Shown piece after piece: positions 40,198-48,807 of a stretch of 64,000 nt of DNA (the stretch's first letter is position 1; the number at the start of each line of letters is the position of its first letter). The stretch covers positions 1-64,000 of the forward strand of contig NZ_LGEG01000116.1 of the NCBI RefSeq assembly GCF_001280125.1, read 5' to 3'. Origin of the DNA: Streptomyces sp. NRRL F-6492 (GTDB lineage Bacteria; Actinomycetota; Actinomycetes; Streptomycetales; Streptomycetaceae). The position numbers and the translations under genes are program-made. The notes under the pieces were generated by a model. The model saw nothing but the letters and a program-made list of their open reading frames with translations, did no database searches and was not told the DNA's origin.

Positions 40198-40968
40198 TCA
40201 GACGGGCGGCATCAGGTCGCTCTCGCTGACGGTGTAGCCCAGCGGGGGGTAACCGAAGTCCGCCTCGGCGTTCTCACGGCGGCGCAGCCGGTAGAACTCG
40301 CTCCTCTGCTCGTCGTCGGCCGGCACGAGGCGGTCGCCCCGCGGGAGGTACGGGTGGCCGTCGCGGAACCGGACGAGGGTCTTCGACGTCCGGAACGTCA
40401 CGCCCAGCCACGGGTTGTCCGCCGCCCGGTCGGGCGCGTCCCACACGATCCTGTGCCTGAGGCGGCGATTCGTGTCGACGGAGAACGCGACGACACCGTG
40501 GTGGGCGAGGGGGATCTCGAACTTCTCGCCGCCGGGCTCCTTCGTTTCGAAGATCAGCTTCCGCGACGGGCCCGCTCCGGGATCCCGGTAGCAGGAGAAG
40601 ACGGCGATGAACGACCCGTCGGCCAGGTCGAGGGCCTGGTCGGAATGGGCGCCCATGGTCCTGTAGGCGTTCGTGTAGCTCTCGACGAGGGCGTTGTTGA
40701 AGCCGGCCGGAAGCGCCGCACGTTCTTGGACCCGCCGCGCCAGCCGCTCGTGCACCGCCCGGAAACGCTGCGCCGGGCTGCCGTAGCGCGTGGTGGTGCG
40801 TACGAGGGGCACGGCGCCCGCCTCGTCCACCTCGGCGATCACGGCGCCCCGCCGGCCCTTTCCCACGTCCTCCAGACGCGTCGACGCGGACAGCTCCGCG
40901 AAGAGGTCCCCCTCGACCGGCAGGGCGTAGGAGAGGATCCCGTCCGCGATGCTAGGCGCGGGGGGCAA
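40198..40968 (-). CDS. AlkB-fold 2-oxoglutarate/Fe(II) dioxygenase-like protein, second of a pair
   Basis: 256 aa. The iron triad can be placed as H108-S-D110 and H172 (LRHRIV), with the 2-oxoglutarate Arg as R193 in WLGVTFR, aligning with the RYNLTFR end of E. coli AlkB. SYTNAYRTMGAHSD, GSFIAVFSCYRD and EIPLAHHGVVAFSVDTNRRL give the double-stranded beta-helix core. The first AlkB Arg equivalent is Trp187. Start is TTG 40968 with GGGGGA about 7 nt upstream, overlapping the upstream gene by 17 nt. Substrate (nucleic acid, peptide or small molecule) unknown. Confidence 0.7.
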   Translation of the reverse strand: MPPAPSIADGILSYALPVEGDLFAELSASTRLEDVGKGRRGAVIAEVDEAGAVPLVRTTTRYGSPAQRFRAVHERLARRVQERAALPAGFNNALVESYTNAYRTMGAHSDQALDLADGSFIAVFSCYRDPGAGPSRKLIFETKEPGGEKFEIPLAHHGVVAFSVDTNRRLRHRIVWDAPDRAADNPWLGVTFRTSKTLVRFRDGHPYLPRGDRLVPADDEQRSEFYRLRRRENAEADFGYPPLGYTVSESDLMPPV

Positions 40969-42235
40969 GGTAGTCCCCCGTGTTCATGCTGAAGAGGAAC
41001 GCGTCGCCGTAGTCGATGAAGGACGAGGTCCTGTTCTCCTCGGCGTACAGCCTGCGCAGCTCGTCCATGCCGTCCTCCGTGGGCGGCTCCATCCTCACCG
41101 GGCCTCCGGCCTTCTTGAGGAACGTGTGGCCGTCCTTGTGGACGGCTTCGGCGCTCGAACAGCGCACCACGTATCCCAGGCGGGTCGGGAGCGACTCGGC
41201 GTCCAGCGCCGAGGGCCGGATCTCGTGGGTGTAGAGGCGGTTGGTGGACAGCGGCATGAAGAACACGGAGCCGGGATGGAGCGTGATGCCGAACTGCTTC
41301 GGGAGCGCGGCCCCGTCGTGTCCCCCGGTCGGCTCCTTGAGGCGGAAGTGGAGCCTGGTCAGCCCGCTGACGCCCTTCAGTCCGCGGTCGAAGGCGTCTT
41401 CGGCCAGGGGCTCCAGCCCGTCGAGCCCGTCGTAGAAGGTGCAGAAGGCCATGACGCCGTTGGCGGGCATGTCCTTGGTCTTGTCGGCGTGGGACGAGAT
41501 CCTGGCCTTGGACTGCTTGCGCCCGTCCGTGGCGAGGGTGTTGTGGTAGATCTGGGCGAGGACGTGGTTGAGCGGCGCCTGGTCCCGGAAGACGGTGGCG
41601 GCCTCGCGGTTCAGCGCCTCGACGATGTCCGTGTCGGTCGGGCGGAAGTCCTCGGTCGGCCCCGAGAAGTTCGTGGAGCACCGGAGCAGACGGAAGTGCA
41701 GTGCGTCGCCGTCGCGCGTGACGGGCGTCAGGTAGATGCCGCTGCGGTGGGCCGTGCCGGGCTTGGTGGACTCCGTCAGGGACTGGAACGCGTGCTCCGT
41801 ACGGATCTTTCCGAAGTGGTCGGCGTCGAGCGCGAAGAAGCGGCGGTAGTACACGCCGACGCCGTGGACGCGGAGGGGGACCCGGCCGAGGCCGACGGGG
41901 GTCCAGGGCGCGTCGACGCCCTCGCGGTGACCGTGCGACAGCTCCCGTACGACGAACACCCGGGCGGCCGCGCGCAGATGGCGGTCGCTGATCCCGGACG
42001 TGTCGCCGCACAGGTAGACGGTCTTCCCCGCGAGGTCGGGCGCACCGGAGACGAGGTCCTCGGGTGTGATCGTGGCCCCGAAGAACTCCCCGGCCACGGC
42101 GTCGTCCCGCAACGCCGAAGGCGCGACCAGGACGTTGTCCGCGTCCTCGATGCGTGCTTCCGCCGGCTCTGTCGTGTGCATCGGACGGTACCTGCCGTTC
42201 GCGGACGTCGATGGATCGCTCGAAACCGTGGACAT
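40952..42235 (-). CDS. AlkB-fold 2-oxoglutarate/Fe(II) dioxygenase-like protein, first of a pair
   Basis: 427 aa. The C-terminal 200 residues are a paralogue of the next gene: H249-A-D251, GVMAFCTFYDG, GITLHPGSVFFMPLSTNRLY, H337 (YTHEIR), and R352/R358 in RLGYVVR, matching both AlkB arginines. Even the tails align (DGHTFL with DGHPYL). The N-terminal 200 residues (VYLCGDTSGISDRHLRAAAR, YYRRFFALDADHFGKI) are an additional domain I do not recognise. ATG 42235 has no clear Shine-Dalgarno; ATG 42181 with an AGG site is an alternative. Transcribed ahead of and coupled to its paralogue. Confidence 0.7.
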   Translation of the reverse strand: MSTVSSDPSTSANGRYRPMHTTEPAEARIEDADNVLVAPSALRDDAVAGEFFGATITPEDLVSGAPDLAGKTVYLCGDTSGISDRHLRAAARVFVVRELSHGHREGVDAPWTPVGLGRVPLRVHGVGVYYRRFFALDADHFGKIRTEHAFQSLTESTKPGTAHRSGIYLTPVTRDGDALHFRLLRCSTNFSGPTEDFRPTDTDIVEALNREAATVFRDQAPLNHVLAQIYHNTLATDGRKQSKARISSHADKTKDMPANGVMAFCTFYDGLDGLEPLAEDAFDRGLKGVSGLTRLHFRLKEPTGGHDGAALPKQFGITLHPGSVFFMPLSTNRLYTHEIRPSALDAESLPTRLGYVVRCSSAEAVHKDGHTFLKKAGGPVRMEPPTEDGMDELRRLYAEENRTSSFIDYGDAFLFSMNTGDYLAPRA

Positions 42236-42399
42236 GGCGACGGCCCGCACTCTCCCGTTCGCGCGGCGAAGCGTGAGCGAGAGGAGACGGACCGTTGGTC
42301 CCGATGCTCTCACGGGGGCTCGACGGCGGGCAACGGGCTTCCTCCGGCGTGGGCGCTCCGCTTCGCGGGCCCCGCCGGGTTTCGGCTCCTGCGCGGAGG

Positions 42400-42430
42400 G
42401 AGCCGTCCCCGGCGGCACCGGGGACGGCTC
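42400..42430 (-). terminator. terminator of the sigma-factor fusion gene
   Basis: A perfect 13-bp stem, GAGCCGTCCCCGG (42400-42412) with CCGGGGACGGCTC (42418-42430) and a 5-nt loop, 7 nt past the stop of the minus-strand sigma-factor gene. Confidence 0.9.
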
Positions 42431-42437
42431 GGCCGTG

Positions 42438-45395
42438 TCAGGAACGCCTGCGCCGGGCGAGCACGAGCAGGCCGGCTCCGACGGCCAGGACGCCCGCGGC
42501 GATGCCCAGCGGCGGCAACGGGTCGGACCCGCCGGTCTGCGCCAGCCGTTCGCTCCCGCCGTGGGCCGTGAGGCCGGAGCCGTCGTCACCGGCCGCGCCG
42601 GCCTCCGCGCCCGCGCCGTCGGCCGCGTCCGTACCGGCCGAGGGGCCCGCGCCGGTGTCACCGGACGGTTCGCCGGCACCCGCGTCCGGGCCCTCCCGCC
42701 CCGGCGCCGACGAGTCGCCGCCACCCGTGACGGCTCCCGCGGCGGCTCCGAAGCCGTACGCGCCCCGGTCCGGTGCGCCGCCCCCGCGGGTCGCCCCGGT
42801 GAGGTCGGTGGTCACGGCCGGGAACGGGGTGGCGGAGCCGATGGCGGGTGAGCCCTTCGTGAGCCGGAAGTCCGCGTTCGGGCTCTTGCCGGGGGCGGTG
42901 AACTCCGGGTCGGCGACGATGTCGTGCGGGCCCCTGACCTCGGGTGCCCTGCCGCCGAAGTAGACGTTGTAGTCGTACGTGACGTCCACGTTGCGGGACT
43001 TGCTGTTGGTGGACTGGCCCGGGCGGCCGTAGGCGATGTTGTTGAGGAGCCGCACGTCGGTGCTGTCGTGGGCGAAGATGTTGGCGTAGGGCTTTGTGAT
43101 GCGCGTGCTGCGGCCGTTGAGGTAGGCCGTGTTGTGGACGATGTCGACGTGCCGGCTCTTGTAGGCGTGGATGCCCGAACCGCCGTTGTCGTAACTGATG
43201 TTGTTGGCGACCAGGACGCGTCCGTCGTAGGCCGGCCTCCCGCGCCCGGGGTCGCCCTTCGTCGTGTCGACGATGATGCCGTTGCCGTCGGAATAGCAGC
43301 GGCAGCCCTCCCACTTGACCTTGGTCTCGTTGTCGTGGACGCGGTTGCCGGTGATGCGGATCCCGTACGTCCGGGGGTCGCCGCCGCCGGTGCCGCGGGG
43401 GGTGAGGACGGAGATGCCGCTGGTGCCGTAGACGGTGAACCAGGCGTTGGAGTGGACGTGGTTGCCGGTGATGTCGACGTGGTCGGCCTCGATCGCGGAG
43501 ATCCCGCCGCCCGCGCAGTCGTGCACCAGGTTGCCGCTGATGGTGACGTGGTGGGGGAACGCGCCGGACTCCCGGTTCTTCTCCACCGATATGCAGTTGG
43601 TGTTGTACGTGGGGTCGGTCTTGCTCGACGAGCGTTCGGCGTCGGCCAGGGACAGGGCGGCGTTGTTGCCCTTGACCTCCAGGTTCTCGATGACGATGTG
43701 GGACGCGCCGTAGACGCTGATGCCGTTCCAGGCCGTCTTCGGGTTCAGGACCGGCCGGTGGCCGGGATACGCCGTGAAGGTGATGGGAGCTCCCGGACGC
43801 CCCGAGCGTTTGACGGTCAGCACGTTGGAGCCCTTGCGGGGCTCGGTGTACGTGCCGTTCATGACGGCGACGACGTCGCCGGGGGCGACGAGGTCCGCGG
43901 CCTTCTGGAGGGTGCGGAAGGGCGATCCGGCCGACGTGCCGGGGTTGGAGTCGCTGCCGCCGGGGCTCACGAAGTAGGTGGGGTCGAGGGTCTTCGCGGG
44001 CAGGGACGTGCGCAGAACGCGCGCGGCGACGGGGGACGGGGCGGGGGTGCGGCTCTCCGCGGGGGCGGCCGGCTCGGGTCCGCGCGGGGTCGCGCTCCGG
44101 GGCGCGGTGGAGGCGGGAGTCTCCGTCATCGCCATCGTCATCGCCGACGGACTCGTCCGGGAGGCCGTACTCCGCGCGTCGGCGGACGGCTCCGCCCCCG
44201 ACGGGACCATGACGAGGCCCGCCACGACGAGCGCGGCCACCCCGGTGGCGAGGGTCGCGCCCGTCGCCTTGGCGGGGAGTCCGCCGAGCACACCGTGGTC
44301 GCCGCGCGGGCGGCCGGTCGCGCGGCGGCCGTGGCCGCGGGGCGCCGGCCGGTGGGCGGTGTGCCGGACGGTTGCGGCCGGACGGGGCCGGCCCCCGGCG
44401 ACGGCGGCCTCGAACGGGGAGTGGCCCCCGGCATCGGTGACACCGGCCTCGAACGGGGAGTGGCCCCCGGCACCGGTGACACCGGCCTCGAACGGGCCGT
44501 CCGCGCCCGGACCCGGCCCGGCGACGGCGTCCGCCGGACTTCCCGCCTCACCGAGCACCGGCTGCTCCGCCGGTCCGGCCCACCCCGTCGCCCCGGCCGC
44601 TCCGGGGTCTCCCGTGCGGCCCGGTACGAGCAGGGGCAGGCCCGCGAGCAGCCGCTCGGGCGGGACCAGTCGGCCGACGGGACGACCGCACGGCTCGCAG
44701 GAGCGGAGGTGCCGGGCGATCCGCTTGCGCAGCAGGGGGCTGGGAGTCGGGTCGTCCGGGCCGGCGAGTTCGGTCAGCTCCGGGCAGCGCGGGGTTTGGG
44801 ACAGCGCCCGGACGACGGTCCGCGCCACGTCCAGCTGGGTCTTCATCCGCTGGACCTGGACCGCCAGGTGGGTCACCGGAAGGTTCATGGCCGCCGCGAT
44901 GTCCTTCCGGGACAGCCGTCCGCACGCCTCCAGCCACCACAGTGACAGCAGGTCGCGGTGGGACGGGTCGAGCCACGCGGTGGCCGCGGCGACCTGCCGC
45001 TGCTCGACGGAGAGCGACTGCCGCAGCAGGAAGAGGGTCGCGAAGTCGGGCTCCGGCGCGTGCCGTTCGTCGGCGTGCTCCAGTGTCGTCAGCCGGCCGG
45101 ACCGCGCCCGGCGCCGGGCGTCGGTGAGCTGGCGGACCGCGATGGCCACCAGCCACGAGCGGAACTTCGCCGCGTCCCGCAGGTCCGGCAGTGCGCGGAT
45201 CACCGCGACCATGGTGTCCTGCACGATGTCGTCGACATCGAGGTCGGTCTCCGCCGCCCGTCCGACCACGTTGTAGACCAGCGGCAGGGCGCCCGCGGTG
45301 AGCCGTTCGACGGCCCCGGCGTCCCCGTCGCGGGCTGCCTCCACCGTGCGGCGGTCCGGAAACGCGTCGGTCCTGTCGGACCCGTTGTGTCGCAT
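42438..45395 (-). CDS. ECF sigma factor fused to zinc motif, membrane helix, beta-helix and sortase signal
   Basis: 985 aa. Sigma region 2 about 20-97 (DVDDIVQDTMVAVIRALPDL, KFRSWLVAIAVRQL) and region 4 about 127-192 (LSRKDIAAAMNLPVTHLAVQ). Then C204 and H229-x3-C233-x2-C236, the zinc anti-sigma motif; a Pro/Gly linker with 13-residue repeats; a membrane helix about 378-398; and an outside domain about 472-887 that is a right-handed beta-helix of pectate-lyase/PbH1 type (YFVSPGGSDSNPGT, PFRTLQKAADLVAPGD). It ends with LAQTG (951-955), a hydrophobic helix and RRRR, the class E sortase signal. The start at 45395 has GAGG 9 nt upstream; ATG 45404 is possible. A continuous frame shows no break, so the fusion is real in this sequence. 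Confidence 0.85.
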   Translation of the reverse strand: MRHNGSDRTDAFPDRRTVEAARDGDAGAVERLTAGALPLVYNVVGRAAETDLDVDDIVQDTMVAVIRALPDLRDAAKFRSWLVAIAVRQLTDARRRARSGRLTTLEHADERHAPEPDFATLFLLRQSLSVEQRQVAAATAWLDPSHRDLLSLWWLEACGRLSRKDIAAAMNLPVTHLAVQVQRMKTQLDVARTVVRALSQTPRCPELTELAGPDDPTPSPLLRKRIARHLRSCEPCGRPVGRLVPPERLLAGLPLLVPGRTGDPGAAGATGWAGPAEQPVLGEAGSPADAVAGPGPGADGPFEAGVTGAGGHSPFEAGVTDAGGHSPFEAAVAGGRPRPAATVRHTAHRPAPRGHGRRATGRPRGDHGVLGGLPAKATGATLATGVAALVVAGLVMVPSGAEPSADARSTASRTSPSAMTMAMTETPASTAPRSATPRGPEPAAPAESRTPAPSPVAARVLRTSLPAKTLDPTYFVSPGGSDSNPGTSAGSPFRTLQKAADLVAPGDVVAVMNGTYTEPRKGSNVLTVKRSGRPGAPITFTAYPGHRPVLNPKTAWNGISVYGASHIVIENLEVKGNNAALSLADAERSSSKTDPTYNTNCISVEKNRESGAFPHHVTISGNLVHDCAGGGISAIEADHVDITGNHVHSNAWFTVYGTSGISVLTPRGTGGGDPRTYGIRITGNRVHDNETKVKWEGCRCYSDGNGIIVDTTKGDPGRGRPAYDGRVLVANNISYDNGGSGIHAYKSRHVDIVHNTAYLNGRSTRITKPYANIFAHDSTDVRLLNNIAYGRPGQSTNSKSRNVDVTYDYNVYFGGRAPEVRGPHDIVADPEFTAPGKSPNADFRLTKGSPAIGSATPFPAVTTDLTGATRGGGAPDRGAYGFGAAAGAVTGGGDSSAPGREGPDAGAGEPSGDTGAGPSAGTDAADGAGAEAGAAGDDGSGLTAHGGSERLAQTGGSDPLPPLGIAAGVLAVGAGLLVLARRRRS
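44405..44496. repeat. 39-bp tandem repeat in the sigma-factor linker
   Basis: Two full 39-bp units (44405-44443 and 44444-44482), differing at one or two positions, plus a 14-bp third copy. They encode GHSPFEAGVTDAG-type 13-residue repeats between the zinc motif and the membrane helix, in the cytoplasmic linker of the fusion protein. Confidence 0.9.
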
Positions 45396-45534
45396 GCGAT
45401 ACATCCTCGGACAAGAGCAGGTGCGACTGCTCTGGTGGGCGGTTGTCGCAGCAGGAGACGAGCGGGCGCCCCGGGCATAACACTTTCCGCCCCCGGGAGG
45501 CCCGCTCCTCGGGAGGCCCGCCCCTCGGGTGGGG

Positions 45535-46179
45535 TCAGTCCTGGAGCTCGTCCCCGACGACGAGGTGGGCGCGGTCCCGCCCCCGGGCGATCAGGCGGGC
45601 GTTGGGCTCGTCGGAGGTGCGGACCCAGTGTTCGGCGCGGGCCCGGTCCTTGCCGAAGCGGACGTGGCGCTCGATCAGGCGGGGGACGCGGTGGCGGTCG
45701 GGCAGGTCGAGGTACCAGGCCTCGTCCAGGAGGGGCAGGACGCCGGCCCAGGCGCCCTCGTCGTGCAGGAGGTAGTTGCCCTCGGTGACGACGAGCGGGA
45801 CGGCGGGGTCCACGGGGACCGCTCCCGCGACCGGCTCCTCCAGGGAGCGGTCGAAGGCGGGGGCGTAGACGGTGGTGCCGGGCTCGGGGGCGCGGAGCCG
45901 GGTGAGGAGCGCGGTGTACCCGGCGGCGTCGAAGGTGTCCGGGGCGCCCTTCCGGTCCGCCCTGCCCAGGCGCTCCAGCTCGGCCCGCGCGAGGTGGAAG
46001 CCGTCCATGGGGACGAGGACGGCGAGCCCGTCGAGGCGGTCGACGAGCCGGGCGGCGAGCGTGGACTTCCCGGCGCCGGGCGGCCCCGCGAGGCCCAGGA
46101 TCCGGCGCTCCCCCGTCTCCGCGAGGGCCCTCGCGCGGGCCGCGAGGCCCTCGAATTGTTGCGTGTCCATGTCGGGCAT
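45535..46179 (-). CDS. nucleoside/nucleotide kinase family protein
   Basis: 214 aa P-loop kinase of the uridine kinase/phosphoribulokinase superfamily (FrcK-like). Walker A is GLAGPPGAGKST at about 29-40, the substrate-side motif VPMDGFHLARAELERLG follows, and VVTEGNYLLHDEGAW is the Walker B-like segment. It phosphorylates a sugar, nucleoside or related alcohol in the cytoplasm; substrate not readable. Start ATG 46179 or 46170, both with weak ribosome sites. Divergent from the VOC gene. Confidence 0.82.
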   Translation of the reverse strand: MPDMDTQQFEGLAARARALAETGERRILGLAGPPGAGKSTLAARLVDRLDGLAVLVPMDGFHLARAELERLGRADRKGAPDTFDAAGYTALLTRLRAPEPGTTVYAPAFDRSLEEPVAGAVPVDPAVPLVVTEGNYLLHDEGAWAGVLPLLDEAWYLDLPDRHRVPRLIERHVRFGKDRARAEHWVRTSDEPNARLIARGRDRAHLVVGDELQD

Positions 46180-46200
46180 TCTTCACGGTGGGCGTGCCGG

Positions 46201-46228
46201 TTGACGCGGGTAGACCGATACGTACTAC
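46201..46228 (+). promoter_or_regulatory. promoter of the VOC gene (leaderless)
   Basis: TTGACG (46201-46206), a 16-nt spacer and TACTAC (46223-46228), with ATG 46239 starting 10 nt further on and no Shine-Dalgarno. The arrangement predicts transcription starting at or next to the start codon. Confidence 0.45.
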
Positions 46229-46238
46229 TTTTGGTTCC

Positions 46239-46679
46239 ATGCCGTCCATCGCACTCGTCACCCTCGTCGTCCGTGACTACGACGAGGCCATCGCCTTCTA
46301 CACCGACGCCCTCGGGTTCGACCTCGTCGAGGACACCGACCGGGGCGGCGGCAGCCGCTGGGTCGTCGTCCGGCCGCGCGGCGCGGCCGGGGTCGGGGTC
46401 GGCGGCCTCGGGAACGCGGGGCTGCTCCTCGCCCGCGCCAAGAACGAGGCCGAGCGGGCCTCGGTCGGCAACCAGACCGGCGGCCGGGTCGGCTTCTTCC
46501 TCCACACCGAGGACTTCGCCCGCGACCACGCCCGGATGACGGCGGCGGGCGTGACGTTCCTGGAGGAGCCGCGTCACGAGCCGTACGGCTCCGTCGCCGT
46601 CTTCGAGGACCTGTACGGCAACCGCTGGGACCTCCTCCAGCCGGCGGACGCGCCCGACCCCGTACCGAGCCCCGCCTAG
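46239..46679 (+). CDS. VOC/glyoxalase superfamily protein
   Basis: 146 aa single VOC unit: ALVTLVVRDYDEAIAFYTDA at the start and EPYGSVAVFEDLYGNRWDLL at the end, the latter with the C-terminal Glu metal ligand region. The family includes glyoxalases, dioxygenases and antibiotic-binding proteins; the substrate is not readable. Probably leaderless, see the promoter entry. Confidence 0.88.
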   Translation: MPSIALVTLVVRDYDEAIAFYTDALGFDLVEDTDRGGGSRWVVVRPRGAAGVGVGGLGNAGLLLARAKNEAERASVGNQTGGRVGFFLHTEDFARDHARMTAAGVTFLEEPRHEPYGSVAVFEDLYGNRWDLLQPADAPDPVPSPA

Positions 46680-46831
46680 GGACCGCGTCTCCGACGGCTC
46701 CACTCGTCACCCCGGAACCGGCGTACGAACGCACGTGACGCCGGAACGCGTTGATCGTCTACCCTGACCGCCGTCGGAGCCAGGGGGGCTCCACGGGGCC
46801 CGGGCGACCGGGGAAGACGAGGGGGCCGGGG

Positions 46832-48211
46832 ATGGGAACGACGGATGTGCGGGCGGGAAGCGTGCGGGGGCCGGTCGCCCGACCCGGCCGGGCCCGGCGG
46901 CCCGGCTGCCTGGCGGTCGTGGTCGTGGCCGTGCTCGCGCTGGTCGGCGGCCTCGTCTCCGGCATCCTGATGATCACCGGGCACATGCCCGGCGACTCGA
47001 TGGACACCGTCTGGGAGACGCCGGCCGACCCGGCGGCCGTCGAGCACGGCAACGGCAGCTGGCCGGTCGGCGACGTCCTGGTGCGCAGTCGCTTCGACGC
47101 GGTCACCGGCTACGGCCTGCGGACCGGGAAGCGGCACTGGGAGTACGTGCCGCCGGGCCGGTCCGAGATCTGCTCCACGTCCGCCCCCGACGACTCGGTG
47201 CTGCTCCTGGTCCACGGGGAGAACGTCACCGCCACCCGGTCCGAGGGCTGCGCCGACGTCACCGCGCTCGACCTGAGGACCGGAAAGGAGCTGTGGAGCG
47301 GCTCCCGCAAGGCCTCCGCCAAGGCCTCCGCCGGCGGTCCCGTGAGCGGCGCGGTGGCCGCGGGCGGCGGACTCGCCGTCGTCCTCGACACGTGGACGGA
47401 CGAGAACGGCGAGGCGGTCGCCGACGGCCGGAGGGCGATCCGCGCCGTCGACCTGCGGACCGGCGAGCGCCGTTGGACGGCCACCGTTCCGGAGGACTGC
47501 CTGCCGTTCGACGTCGGGGCCGCGAAGCGCAGGGTCGTCGCGGTCCTCGGCTGCGGGAAGGGGGGCCGTACGGAGCTGACGGCCGCCGTCCTCGACCCGG
47601 CGACCGGCGCGCTGCTCCACAACGAGCCGCTGGACGCGCGCCGCCCGGTCGCCCCGTCCTCGGTCCGGACGGCGCTCCTGTCCGTCGACCCGCTGGTGGT
47701 GTCCGTGCGTCCCGCGTATTACGGCGGGACCGGCGTCGACGCCTTCTTCGCCTTCGGCGCGGACGGTCGGCGCACGTCCCGGATCGAGAGCTCCGGCGAG
47801 CACGGGAAGATCGTCGCCGACAAGCCCTCCAAGGTCGCCGTCGACGGCGAACGGCTCTACGCGGTGGCCGAGTTCCGCAAGTCCTCCACCAGCTCCCGGG
47901 TCGTCGCCGTCGACCTCGCGACCGGACGCCTCGCCTGGCAGGCGGACTCCGGCCGGGGTGACACCGTGGCGCTCTCCGTCCACGACGGCAAGGTCACCTT
48001 CCTGCAGCAGGACCGGGGCAGTTTCACCGAAAGGCTGTACGTCCTGGACGGTGCCACCGGCGAGGAGCTGGACGACCGCACCTTCTCCGTCGACGTCGAC
48101 CACGAGGCCGGCTGGCTGGGCGGCCTCTTCGACCGCGACGGCCTGCTGATCGTGTCCCGCTACGACACCAAAGGGCCGGGCCGGCCGTTCGTCGTGTACG
48201 AACGCTGGTGA
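46832..48211 (+). CDS. membrane-anchored PQQ-like beta-propeller protein
   Basis: 459 aa. A basic cytoplasmic start (ARPGRARRPG) is followed by one membrane helix at about 26-48, then an outside seven-bladed PQQ-like propeller with repeated blade ends: VTALDLRTGKELWSG, RAVDLRTGERRWTA, VAVDLATGRLAWQAD, YVLDGATGEELDD. BamB-like propellers serve as scaffolds; no catalytic residues are evident. GAGGGGG precedes ATG 46832. The next VOC gene starts 27 nt downstream. Confidence 0.8.
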   Translation: MGTTDVRAGSVRGPVARPGRARRPGCLAVVVVAVLALVGGLVSGILMITGHMPGDSMDTVWETPADPAAVEHGNGSWPVGDVLVRSRFDAVTGYGLRTGKRHWEYVPPGRSEICSTSAPDDSVLLLVHGENVTATRSEGCADVTALDLRTGKELWSGSRKASAKASAGGPVSGAVAAGGGLAVVLDTWTDENGEAVADGRRAIRAVDLRTGERRWTATVPEDCLPFDVGAAKRRVVAVLGCGKGGRTELTAAVLDPATGALLHNEPLDARRPVAPSSVRTALLSVDPLVVSVRPAYYGGTGVDAFFAFGADGRRTSRIESSGEHGKIVADKPSKVAVDGERLYAVAEFRKSSTSSRVVAVDLATGRLAWQADSGRGDTVALSVHDGKVTFLQQDRGSFTERLYVLDGATGEELDDRTFSVDVDHEAGWLGGLFDRDGLLIVSRYDTKGPGRPFVVYERW

Positions 48212-48238
48212 TTCGCAGGCGCGTACGAGGATGTGATG

Positions 48239-48589
48239 ATGTCGGCCATGGCTATCGATTCAGTGGTCGTGCGTCAGCGTGTCGAGGATCTGGACGCGGC
48301 TGTGCCGTTCTACGAGGAGTTGACCGGAAGCACCGCGTCGCGATTCGGCTTCGCCGGGGTCGACCTGGCGAGCGTCGGGCCGTTCCTCCTGTTCGCCGGG
48401 CCCGATGAGGCGGTGCGGCGCGTCGCGGGCGTGGCGGCGACCCTCGCCGTCGCCGACCTGGACGCCGCCGTCGAAGGGGCGGAGGCGGAAGGAGCCGAAG
48501 TCGTGATGCCCGTTCAGCCCACCCCGAACGGCCGTCGCGCGGTGCTGCGGCACCCCCACGGCGGCGTCTACGAGTACGTCGGCCCGTGA
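48239..48589 (+). CDS. small VOC/glyoxalase-like protein
   Basis: 116 aa single VOC domain (VVRQRVEDLDAAVPFYEELT at the start; RRAVLRHPHGGVYEYVGP at the end). GAGG at 48227-48230 fits ATG 48239 at 8 nt; ATG 48236 and 48248 are alternatives. It probably follows the propeller gene on one transcript. Substrate unknown. Confidence 0.83.
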   Translation: MSAMAIDSVVVRQRVEDLDAAVPFYEELTGSTASRFGFAGVDLASVGPFLLFAGPDEAVRRVAGVAATLAVADLDAAVEGAEAEGAEVVMPVQPTPNGRRAVLRHPHGGVYEYVGP

Positions 48590-48743
48590 CCGCGTGACGC
48601 GGCCGTAGCCCTTCCCCCCCCGGCACGTCCGGGCCCGGTGCCCCCGACGACCGGCGGCGGAACTCGACCGCTCCCGTGGTCCCGGCCACGGGACCGGGGC
48701 CCGGCCCGCGTAAAACCGCTGTCGCACGGCGCGTTCGGGTCCC

Positions 48744-48749
48744 TACACT
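48744..48749 (+). promoter_or_regulatory. putative -10 box upstream of the EF-G gene
   Basis: TACACT fits the TAnnnT consensus; 18 nt upstream there is only a poor TGTCGC. Transcription from here would place a 36-codon reading frame and then the EF-G gene in the message. The surrounding gap 48590-49010 (421 bp) contains no other recognisable gene. Confidence 0.35.
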
Positions 48750-48807
48750 CACATCCCGGCGCGCCGTTCGGTGACGCCGTCAGACGTCCGTCCGAGGGGA
48801 GAAGACC

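Noticed and set aside
45405..45534. ECF-type autoregulatory promoter (GGAA...CGTC) before the sigma fusion
   Set aside because: A GGAAAG and CGTC pair exists but is spaced about 22 nt apart, too far for a normal ECF promoter.
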